Below are positions 1 to 5,698 of a DNA stretch of 8,654 nucleotides, one piece after another. The stretch is from Actinomycetota bacterium (GTDB taxonomy: Bacteria; Actinomycetota; Actinomycetes; Nanopelagicales; Nanopelagicaceae): assembly GCA_009698045.1 (NCBI GenBank), contig WLRE01000054.1, positions 1 through 8,654 of the forward strand, in the 5' to 3' direction. The notes below the pieces were generated by a model. It was not told where the DNA came from. It saw only the letters and a list, made by a program, of their open reading frames with translations, and made no database searches. Made by a program: the position numbers and the translations under genes. The first letter of the stretch is position 1. Each line of letters begins with the position of its first letter.

Positions 1-80
1 GTGAAGAGTGTGATGATTCGATCGGCCTCGCCCAGTTTCTGGGTTCGCAGAACAATTGCTTGATCGCGATAGGTAGCCAC
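1..80 (-). CDS. recO: RecO DNA repair protein, N-terminal fragment (cut by window edge)
   Basis: The first 26 codons read V(M)ATYRDQAIVLRTQKLGEA followed by DRIITLF. This is the typical RecO start: an OB-fold strand with YRDxAIVLRTxKLGEADRI, known from bacterial recombination mediator proteins that load RecA with RecR on SSB-coated DNA. The start is GTG at 78-80, because an in-frame TGA lies two codons upstream. No convincing Shine-Dalgarno sequence is visible. The gene begins 20 bases after the leuA stop codon on the same strand, so it is probably co-transcribed with leuA, an arrangement I recall from other actinobacteria. The rest of the gene lies outside the window. The identification rests only on the conserved N-terminus, but that motif is distinctive. 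Confidence 0.85.
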   Translation of the reverse strand, partial: MATYRDQAIVLRTQKLGEADRIITLF

Positions 81-100
81 GGCTCACACCGTAGCGGGAA

Positions 101-1822
101 TTACTTGCGAAGTCCGCGATTGACCGCCGACACCACGGCTTTGAGTGCTGCAGTAGTCGTCGATGGGTCGATTCCGACGCCCCAATAAATACGGTCTCCA
201 ACTTCACATTCCAAGTAAGCGGCGGCCTTGGCATCGCCACCGGCAGAGAGTGCATGTTCGTAGTAATCCAATACGCGTACTGCGGTAGTGCCCAAGTGTT
301 GATTAATAATATTTACGAAGGCTGCGACGGGCCCATTGCCTGTGGCATTGAGCTTCTGCACAGTACCGCCATCAGAGAGATCAACCGTGAGATGAACATC
401 TTGATCCATCTGCGAAGTTTGCGAGAGACCGAGAAGTTTTAAACGGCCCCAGGTATCCGCGGCAGGTAGATATTCATTTTCAAATATCTCCCAGAGCGCA
501 GCGGCTGTGAATTCTCCACCTTCTTCATCGGTGCGAGCCTGAACTACCTGACTAAATTCAATCTGTAAACGACGTGGGAGATCGAGGTGGTACTCGTTCT
601 TCATAATGTAGGCAACGCCGCCTTTGCCAGATTGGCTATTGACGCGAATCACCGCTTCGTAGGACCGACCAATATCTTTCGGATCGATCGGAAGATACGG
701 AACTGCCCACGGATATTCATGCACATGTCGGCCGGCAGCTTTTGCATCTCGTTCGAGATGTTCAAAGCCCTTCTTAATAGCATCTTGATGTGAACCTGAA
801 AATGCAGTGAAGACTAAATCTCCACCGTATGGATGACGTTCTGGAACACGTAGTTGATTGCAGTATTCAACAGTGCGACGAACCTCATCGATATCACTGA
901 AATCGATATGTGGATCAATGCCCTGGCTAAACATATTGAGGCCGAGAGTTACGAGGCAGACATTGCCCGTGCGCTCACCATTGCCAAAAAGAGTTCCTTC
1001 GATGCGATCAGCGCCCGCGAGATATCCGAGTTCAGCTGCTGCAACACCAGTGCCACGATCGTTATGTGGATGGAGCGAGATGATGAGTGAATCACGATAC
1101 TTGAGATTGCGATGCATCCATTCGATGGAATCTGCATAAACATTCGGGGTAGCCATTTCAACGGTGGCCGGAAGGTTAATAATGACTTTGCGTTGTGGCG
1201 TGGGCTTCCAAATATCGTTGACTGCATCGCAGACCTCCACCGCAAATTCAAGTTCAGTTCCGGTGTAGGACTCGGGAGAATACTCGTAGGAAATCTTTAC
1301 TTCAGGGACTGTTTTCTCGTATTTCAAGCAGAGTTCAGCGCCATCAGTGGCAATCTTCTTGATTCCTGCCTTATCCATTCCAAAGACGACGCGACGCTGC
1401 AATGTAGAAGTGGAGTTATAGAGGTGAACAACCGCCTGCTTTGCGCCCTTTAGCGATTCGAAAGTGCGAGCGATAAGAGATTCGCGAGCTTGGGTTAATA
1501 CTTGAATGATTACATCATCGGGGATAAGTCCCTCTTCAATAATTTTGCGCACGAAATCAAAATCAGTCTGACTTGCCGAAGGAAAGCCAACTTCAATCTC
1601 TTTGTAGCCCATATCAACCAAAAGATTGAACATCGCAAGTTTGCGATTGGCATCCATGGGATCGATAAGTGCTTGATTGCCATCGCGGAGATCAACTGAG
1701 CACCATTTAGGGGCTTTAGTGATTCGCTTAGTTGGCCAGGTACGGTCAGTTAAATCAACTGGGATAAATGCTTCATAGCGATGCACTGGCATCTTGGAAG
1801 GTTGCTGCTCTGGAAAATTCAT
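101..1822 (-). CDS. leuA: 2-isopropylmalate synthase
   Basis: Catalyses the first committed step of leucine synthesis, condensing acetyl-CoA with 2-oxoisovalerate to 2-isopropylmalate in the cytoplasm. The 573-residue protein has the DRE-TIM metallolyase barrel with the SVDLRDGNQ signature (R46, D47), the metal-binding H251/H253 pair in SLHPHNDRG, and GNGERTGN with N287. The C-terminal part, about residues 430-573, matches the leucine-binding LeuA dimer domain, so feedback inhibition by leucine is expected. The frame is open a further 17 codons upstream to 1873. I chose ATG 1820-1822 because AGGAG sits 7 bases before it, and because the longer start would lie inside the leader hairpins. It is shorter than the roughly 640-residue M. 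tuberculosis LeuA, which carries an extra repeat insertion. It is preceded by a leucine leader peptide and followed after 20 bases by recO. Confidence 0.97.
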   Translation of the reverse strand: MNFPEQQPSKMPVHRYEAFIPVDLTDRTWPTKRITKAPKWCSVDLRDGNQALIDPMDANRKLAMFNLLVDMGYKEIEVGFPSASQTDFDFVRKIIEEGLIPDDVIIQVLTQARESLIARTFESLKGAKQAVVHLYNSTSTLQRRVVFGMDKAGIKKIATDGAELCLKYEKTVPEVKISYEYSPESYTGTELEFAVEVCDAVNDIWKPTPQRKVIINLPATVEMATPNVYADSIEWMHRNLKYRDSLIISLHPHNDRGTGVAAAELGYLAGADRIEGTLFGNGERTGNVCLVTLGLNMFSQGIDPHIDFSDIDEVRRTVEYCNQLRVPERHPYGGDLVFTAFSGSHQDAIKKGFEHLERDAKAAGRHVHEYPWAVPYLPIDPKDIGRSYEAVIRVNSQSGKGGVAYIMKNEYHLDLPRRLQIEFSQVVQARTDEEGGEFTAAALWEIFENEYLPAADTWGRLKLLGLSQTSQMDQDVHLTVDLSDGGTVQKLNATGNGPVAAFVNIINQHLGTTAVRVLDYYEHALSAGGDAKAAAYLECEVGDRIYWGVGIDPSTTTAALKAVVSAVNRGLRK

Positions 1823-1829
1823 TTCTACA

Positions 1830-1834
1830 CTCCT
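1830..1834 (-). promoter_or_regulatory. Ribosome binding site of leuA
   Basis: AGGAG on the minus strand, 7 bases before the ATG at 1820-1822. It decides the start over the longer open frame. It is one of the few clear Shine-Dalgarno sequences in the window, as expected for a gene behind a transcribed leader. The CTCCTC of the leader's Leu codons (1922-1927) and the CTCCT at 1885-1889 are complementary to it, so sequestration by the leader is possible but unproven. Confidence 0.85.
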
Positions 1835-1845
1835 ATTTTTTTGAC

Positions 1846-1912
1846 GGGTTTGGGTTAAACCGGAAAACACCAAACCCCGCGACGAGGAGACCGGTTAATT
1901 GGCCTCGCCACG
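1846..1912 (-). promoter_or_regulatory. leuA leader RNA: two abutting hairpins with complementary loops (putative leucine attenuator / LEU-element-like structure)
   Basis: On the minus strand, stem I pairs 1903-1912 (CGTGGCGAGG) with 1878-1887 (CCTCGTCGCG): ten pairs, two of them G-U, with a 15-base loop. Stem II follows without a gap and pairs 1870-1877 (GGGTTTGG) with 1846-1853 (CCAAACCC): eight perfect pairs, with a 16-base loop. Loop I holds AACCGG (1891-1896) and loop II holds CCGGTT (1858-1863), an exact 6-base complement, so the loops could kiss. The stop codon of the leader peptide (1895-1897) overlaps the kissing sequence in loop I, and the 5' arm of stem I is leader coding sequence, so translation should control folding. 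Stem II is followed by seven A rather than a U run, so this is not a simple intrinsic terminator. Actinobacterial leuA genes are known to have candidate leucine leaders with a proposed pseudoknot; this looks like a member of that group. Confidence 0.72.
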
Positions 1913-1942
1913 GCAGCGAAGGAGGAGAGCTGCAAATTGCAT
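1895..1942 (-). CDS. leuA leader peptide (15 residues, three consecutive Leu codons)
   Basis: A short frame reads MQFAALLLRCRGEAN and then TAA. The three Leu codons are consecutive (CTC CTC CTT, 1919-1927) and are followed by Arg-Cys-Arg-Gly. Runs of the pathway's end-product amino acid just upstream of a biosynthetic gene are the hallmark of ribosome-mediated attenuation, here matching leuA, whose ATG lies 72 bases downstream. No Shine-Dalgarno sequence precedes the ATG (1940-1942). Instead a TAATCT hexamer ends 6 bases before it, suggesting a leaderless start. The last codons form the 5' arm of a 10-bp hairpin and the stop codon lies in its loop. The peptide itself probably has no function; a ribosome stalled at the Leu codons when charged tRNA-Leu is scarce would be the signal. 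Confidence 0.8.
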   Translation of the reverse strand: MQFAALLLRCRGEAN

Positions 1943-1948
1943 ACGCCT

Positions 1949-1954
1949 AGATTA
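1949..1954 (-). promoter_or_regulatory. Candidate -10 element for the leuA leader transcript
   Basis: TAATCT on the minus strand, 6 bases before the leader-peptide ATG, which would place transcription start on or next to the A of that ATG. A weak -35-like TTTTCA lies 18 bases further upstream (1973-1978). The whole promoter fits in the 49 bases between the leader start and the glnA2 stop codon. The call is based on position and on the same geometry at other genes in the window. Confidence 0.5.
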
Positions 1955-1991
1955 ACCCACAATTGCGAATTCTGAAAACTTTCGCGTTGAA

Positions 1992-3296
1992 CTAGAGGAC
2001 GGGCAGGTAGCGGTCGAGTTCAAAAGCGCTGACTTGGCGACGATATTCTTCCCATTCTGAGCGCTTGTTGCGCAGAACATATTCGAAGACATCTGCCCCT
2101 AACGCCTCGCGCACGAGGGCGCTGGATTCCATTGCGCGGATTGCTTCTTCTAGGTTGGTCGGAAGAGCTTCTGGATTTGAATCCTGCGTTAGTTCGTACT
2201 TCTCTTCGATGCCTTTGAGTCCAGCAGCCAAGATCACGGCGAATGCTAGATATGGATTGCACGCAGAATCTGGTGAACGAACTTCGACTCGGGTGCTGTT
2301 CTCTTTCTTTGGTTTATAGGCCGGAATTCTTACCAATGCACTTCGGTTGTTATGACCCCACGTGACAAATGCTGGTGCTTCTCCCCCGCCGTTAAGACGC
2401 TTATATGAGTTGACCCATTGGTTGGTGATCGCAGTGAATTCACGAGCATGCTTCAAAATTCCTGCAACAAAGGAGCGCCCGACTGCAGAAAGTTGGTCTG
2501 GTGCACCCTCTTGATGGAAGGCATTCTCTTCGCCATTAAATAATGAGAAGTGAGTGTGCATTCCAGAGCCAGGATGATCGGTAAATGGCTTAGGCATAAA
2601 GGAAGCGTGGAAACCTTGGTCGAGTGCAACCTCTTTAACAACGTGACGGAAGGTCATGATGTTATCTGCAGTGCTAAGCGCATCGGCGTAGCGAAGATCA
2701 ATCTCTTGCTGCCCAGGCGCACCTTCATGATGACTAAATTCAACTGAGACTCCCATGGCCTCAAGCATCGTAATTGCTTGGCGACGAAAATCATGTCCGA
2801 CCACAGACGGGGTTTGATCAAAGTAACCAGCTGAGTCAACCGGGATTGGAGCTTCACCAGTCTTGGGGGCGTTCTTAAAGAGGAAGAATTCCATTTCTGG
2901 ATGGGTGTAACAGGTGTAACCCATATCTGCGGCCTTCTTGAGTACCTTCTTCAAGACGAAGCGTGGGTCAGCATCGGATGGAGTGCCATTAGGAAGAGTG
3001 ATATCACAGAACATGCGCGCAGCCCCGGGCGCTTCAGTTCGCCACGGCAACACTGCAAATGAAGAGGCGTCCGGCTTTGCCAACATATCTGATTCAGTAA
3101 CACGAGCAAAGCCTTCAATTGCAGAACCATCAAAGCCGATACCTTCATCGAAGGCGTTATCGAGCTCTGCTGGAGCTATTGCAACGGACTTAAGAAAACC
3201 GAGAACATCGGTAAACCAGAGACGAACAAATCGAATATTGCGCTCCTCTAATGTGCGAAGAACGAACTCCTCTTGCTTGCTGATCTCTGGATTCAT
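1992..3296 (-). CDS. glnA2: Type I glutamine synthetase, GlnA2 group
   Basis: Family reaction: ATP-dependent amidation of glutamate to glutamine in the cytoplasm, carried out by a dodecamer. The 434 residues contain the N-terminal beta-grasp with FVRLWFTDVLG and the DGSAIEGF segment (56-63), metal ligands in PEMEFF (E134, E136), GQQEIDL (195-201), the catalytic-domain GSGMHTH (243-249) and NRSALVRIP. The N-terminus closely follows actinobacterial GlnA2, so the ATG start is trusted. The adenylylation motif NLYDLPPEE of GlnA1 is absent; the corresponding stretch reads EKYELTQ, so regulation by adenylyltransferase is unlikely. The S. coelicolor protein named GlnA2 has been reported to glutamylate polyamines, so the true substrate amine here is open. 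It lies 35 bases behind the DUF4192 gene and could be read from that transcript or from its own promoter. There is no good Shine-Dalgarno sequence. Confidence 0.92.
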   Translation of the reverse strand: MNPEISKQEEFVLRTLEERNIRFVRLWFTDVLGFLKSVAIAPAELDNAFDEGIGFDGSAIEGFARVTESDMLAKPDASSFAVLPWRTEAPGAARMFCDITLPNGTPSDADPRFVLKKVLKKAADMGYTCYTHPEMEFFLFKNAPKTGEAPIPVDSAGYFDQTPSVVGHDFRRQAITMLEAMGVSVEFSHHEGAPGQQEIDLRYADALSTADNIMTFRHVVKEVALDQGFHASFMPKPFTDHPGSGMHTHFSLFNGEENAFHQEGAPDQLSAVGRSFVAGILKHAREFTAITNQWVNSYKRLNGGGEAPAFVTWGHNNRSALVRIPAYKPKKENSTRVEVRSPDSACNPYLAFAVILAAGLKGIEEKYELTQDSNPEALPTNLEEAIRAMESSALVREALGADVFEYVLRNKRSEWEEYRRQVSAFELDRYLPVL

Positions 3297-3303
3297 GTCC
3301 CGA

Positions 3304-3335
3304 ATAATGCCAAGCCTTCGTTACGGCTGTGTTAA
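3304..3335 (-). promoter_or_regulatory. Possible glnA2 promoter with a GlnR-like box
   Basis: On the minus strand CATTAT (3304-3309) lies 7 bases before the glnA2 ATG and resembles a -10 element. Just upstream, TTAAC-n6-GTAAC (3320-3335) resembles the actinobacterial GlnR half-site pattern gTnAC-n6-GnAAC, with one mismatch in the first half. It overlaps the stop codon of the DUF4192 gene. Short AT-rich motifs like this occur by chance, so this is a weak call. Confidence 0.25.
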
Positions 3336-4345
3336 CTGGCTTGCTCGGGCCGCGCCTGTGGGAAGAGCGTTGCGTAGACTTTAGGGTGGAGCTCTGCGCG
3401 CATCTCAGCAAATTGCGCGGGTGGCCAACCAGCAGCGAAGACTCGTCGCAATAATTTGGCCAATGGATAGCGTGAATCATCATCGAGTGCTCGTTGCAGG
3501 GCACGTTGCGCCAAAGCTCCATCTCCGAGTTCATAACTCGATGCTGCAAAGAGAGTGGCAACTGGCGCGATATATCCGGCTGGTGCCACACGCATTAACC
3601 AGCGCCAGAGTGATTGCAGCGTCTGTGCATTCTCAATGCTCGTGACGCCCATAGCATAATCGCGTACCTGCACATCATTTAAGCGGACTAGGACCAGCGC
3701 TAATAACTTCTTATCTTTAACTATTCCGTTTTCAGTAAATTCTCTGATTAAGTCATTGACCGCAAGTGCGCCTTGTTGCTGAAGTTCAACCACATTATCT
3801 GATGCATAGGCAATTAATGGAATTTTGCGTAGCTCTTTTATTAGCGATGAATCAAGATCTAATGCAGATATTGACTTTGCTAAATCTTGCTCATCAGCAA
3901 AGGGCATCGGTTTGCCGGCAGCCACCTGCTCTGCGCTTATTCGAGAGGATTCCAAATCCGGCATGGGAGAACCTTGCGGAGGGCAGCACGCTTGATCCAT
4001 GCAGATTGTCGAGCGCCAACGCTCTCTATGTACAACTAGGCACTCTCTGATTGCTACGCCGCGCAGAGTGATTGCATCGCGCAACGGAGAGAGCAAGAAA
4101 TCAGCGCTCTCTAAGTGATCAGGTAGATAAGCGACAATGAGAGCTCCATCTGCGCCTTCGCGGAAGAGATGTGAAGCAAGAGCGTCAATTTGATCGAGAT
4201 CGCATTCGGCCGGGAAATCAATTCGCATCGCCATTCCGATTGCTTCATCGACGAGCGCTATTACAACTAGAGAATTTGTGGGGTGGTATCCGACAAGAAA
4301 GGGAATGGCAGAGAGTAAATCATGAGGCGAGGTAAGTGTTGTCAT
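3332..4345 (-). CDS. DUF4192 family protein, function unknown
   Basis: The 337-residue protein matches the actinobacterial DUF4192 family. The N-terminus TSPHDLLSAIPFLVGYHPTN followed by SLVVIAL is its typical opening. The central CMDQACCPPQGSPMP (C115, C120, C121) corresponds to the family's conserved CCPxxG segment. The C-terminal half is helical, with ASSYELGDGALAQRALQRAL and then DDDSRYPLAKLLRRVFAAGWPP, a TPR-like pattern seen in the family. There is no signal peptide or membrane segment, so it is probably cytoplasmic. The biochemical role is not known to me. The three cysteines could bind metal or be redox active, but this is inference. An in-frame TAG lies seven codons upstream, fixing the start region at ATG 4343-4345. 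No Shine-Dalgarno sequence is present; AATTCT sits 6 bases before the ATG. It is 75 bases behind the PKD-like gene and 35 bases ahead of glnA2, all in the same direction. Confidence 0.85.
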   Translation of the reverse strand: MTTLTSPHDLLSAIPFLVGYHPTNSLVVIALVDEAIGMAMRIDFPAECDLDQIDALASHLFREGADGALIVAYLPDHLESADFLLSPLRDAITLRGVAIRECLVVHRERWRSTICMDQACCPPQGSPMPDLESSRISAEQVAAGKPMPFADEQDLAKSISALDLDSSLIKELRKIPLIAYASDNVVELQQQGALAVNDLIREFTENGIVKDKKLLALVLVRLNDVQVRDYAMGVTSIENAQTLQSLWRWLMRVAPAGYIAPVATLFAASSYELGDGALAQRALQRALDDDSRYPLAKLLRRVFAAGWPPAQFAEMRAELHPKVYATLFPQARPEQAS

Positions 4346-4420
4346 GGGAGAAGAATTGACCTACTTCTTCATGGCGTTCATGCAGCATTAGAACAAGTGT
4401 GAACGAGAGAGCGCTGTGGA

Positions 4421-5125
4421 TTATTGGGTGAATTTAGTGGGGCCTTCAACAACAGAAATGGGAATCCGAACAACTTGCAGAATATTGTTTCCGAGCACAG
4501 GAAAGGTTGCGCCATCAGCGCTCCATGTTCCTGACCAAGAGATAGTTAGAGTTGCCGTGTACTCCCCCTTGCGCGTGTAAACGTGAGTTATTTGTGTCAG
4601 CGGAAAAGGTGCACCACGCAACGGAGTTATCTGTGAATCAGAACCATCTCCGTAATCCCACGAGAATGTAGGGACTAGATTTACATGAACAAGCACTTTT
4701 AGGATAACCACAGTTGCTTCAAATCGAGGTTTTGTATCGGTCCAGAAATTTGCGGGGAGTTGCGTTAAGACCTTGCCTGATGGCTGCACAAAAATTGAAC
4801 TGCGTGGAATTAATTGTGTAATTCGGTCAGAGAGTGATGCTCCTGGCGTATGAATCTTTGGTTTAGCGATAATACGCGGCCGAGGCCGATAGCTGCGCGT
4901 CGGTTTCGGTTTTGGAGTGATGGGAAGAATCGGAGCCGCTCTGGGTACATAAGGCTTTCGTACCACCGCTTTCTTGCCATTACGTTTTGCAGTGATTACT
5001 ACTTCGCCGGTATGGGGGTCGGTAAAAACGCTCACACACACTTTGACTGAACATTGATCTGCGGCACTCGCCGAATCGATGGGAAGCAGAGCAAGCGCTA
5101 TAAGAAGAGTTAAAATTCTTTTCAT
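4421..5125 (-). CDS. Secreted PKD-like domain protein, function unknown
   Basis: The 234-residue protein starts with a classical Sec signal peptide: MKR, a hydrophobic core ILTLLIALALLP and SASAA, with cleavage likely after A21 or A22. The mature N-terminus has two cysteines (C25, C30) that could form a disulphide. Residues about 55-92 are a basic proline-rich linker (KPKPTRSYRPRPR), of the kind that spans or binds the cell wall. The C-terminal part carries PKD-type features: FSWDYGDGS (154-162) and HVYTRKGEYTATLTISW (181-197), the beta-sandwich signature found in surface proteins. There is no sortase motif or C-terminal membrane anchor, so it should be released or held by the wall. The specific function is unknown. 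It is divergent from the Nudix gene and 75 bases ahead of the DUF4192 gene. TAACTT lies 6 bases before the ATG and no Shine-Dalgarno sequence is visible. Confidence 0.85.
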   Translation of the reverse strand: MKRILTLLIALALLPIDSASAADQCSVKVCVSVFTDPHTGEVVITAKRNGKKAVVRKPYVPRAAPILPITPKPKPTRSYRPRPRIIAKPKIHTPGASLSDRITQLIPRSSIFVQPSGKVLTQLPANFWTDTKPRFEATVVILKVLVHVNLVPTFSWDYGDGSDSQITPLRGAPFPLTQITHVYTRKGEYTATLTISWSGTWSADGATFPVLGNNILQVVRIPISVVEGPTKFTQ

Positions 5126-5236
5126 CCAGGCAAGTTATGACCTGGCGCGCTCCGCTTTACTCCAACTCCGACATCGCTGTGCAAAGACGGTGGATGTGGA
5201 GAGGTAATTCTCGCCAATTCATGCCACTCTAGAGGA
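5126..5236. promoter_or_regulatory. Divergent promoter region between the PKD-like and Nudix genes
   Basis: This 111-base gap must hold both promoters. On the minus strand TAACTT (5132-5137) is a -10-like hexamer placed 6 bases before the PKD-gene ATG. On the plus strand CACTCT (5225-5230) lies 6 bases before the Nudix GTG, and TAATTC (5205-5210) is an alternative. No convincing -35 elements or operator-like inverted repeat are seen. Confidence 0.5.
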
Positions 5237-5698
5237 GTGAGCGCACGCGATGGCGATGGTTGGGTCGAATGTGACTGCGGCTTTAAGCATTGGGGACTCA
5301 ACGGAGCGGCAGGCCTATTACTTGTGCGCGACCGAACGGTATTACTGCAACATCGCGCCCCTTGGGTGCACAACGGTGACACATGGGGAATACCTGGTGG
5401 TGCAAGAGATTCTCACGAAAGTATCTTTGAAGCAGCGCTGCGTGAATCTCACGAAGAGATCGGAATTGAAATCGCCTTAGTCTCGCAGCGCGAATTGTTT
5501 AGCGATAACCACGGAAATTGGCGCTATGACACTGTAATTGCCGATGCCCACCCTGATTTGATTGCTCATGAACAGAACGATGAGTCACAAGAGATTCAAT
5601 GGGTTAAATTCGAAGATGTCTCGCAAATGCGATTGCATCCAAGCTTTGCTAAGAGTTGGCCTGAGCTACATTCCCTGCTCAATAAATTGTTTATCTAG
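5237..5698 (+). CDS. Nudix hydrolase (MutT/NUDIX family)
   Basis: Hydrolyses a nucleoside diphosphate linked to another moiety; the substrate cannot be told from sequence. The 153 residues contain a full Nudix box at G55-I77: G-x5-E61-x7-R69-E70-S-x-E73-E74-x-G76-I, with Ser71 where a hydrophobic residue is usual. The metal-binding glutamates E70, E73 and E74 are present. The N-terminus ECDCGFKHWGLNGAAGLLL (C12, C14, H18) is typical of an actinobacterial Nudix subgroup. GTG at 5237 is the only plausible start in frame. The purine-rich AGAGGA directly before it is too close to act as a normal Shine-Dalgarno sequence, which again fits a leaderless mRNA. It is the only plus-strand gene in the window, and its 3' end overlaps the convergent dinG by 33 bases. 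Confidence 0.92.
   Translation: MSARDGDGWVECDCGFKHWGLNGAAGLLLVRDRTVLLQHRAPWVHNGDTWGIPGGARDSHESIFEAALRESHEEIGIEIALVSQRELFSDNHGNWRYDTVIADAHPDLIAHEQNDESQEIQWVKFEDVSQMRLHPSFAKSWPELHSLLNKLFI

Noticed and set aside
1823..1873. A 17-codon N-terminal extension of leuA starting at 1873
   Set aside because: It would place the start inside the leader hairpins and has no ribosome binding site, whereas the ATG at 1820-1822 has AGGAG 7 bases upstream and begins where LeuA proteins normally do.
1846..1877. Stem II as an intrinsic terminator
   Set aside because: On the transcribed strand the hairpin is followed by a run of A, not U. The T run lies on the plus strand, where there is no upstream gene to end.
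1843..1991. A T-box riboswitch before leuA
   Set aside because: The T-box sequence (AGGGTGGnACCGCG type) and specifier-stem layout are absent; the Leu-codon leader explains the region better.
1960..1991. GCGAA...TTCGC inverted repeat behind glnA2 as a terminator
   Set aside because: It has only 5 base pairs with an 11-base loop and no T run follows, so it is too weak to call.
2938..3384. A 148-codon open frame on the plus strand across the start of glnA2
   Set aside because: It is antisense to the highly conserved glnA2 coding sequence, its product shows no recognisable family, and its composition is that of a shadow frame.
4346..4420. TTCATG repeats in the gap between the PKD-like and DUF4192 genes as a regulatory repeat
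   Set aside because: There are only two 6-base copies with a 3-base spacer, at a level expected by chance; no hairpin or T run makes a terminator either.
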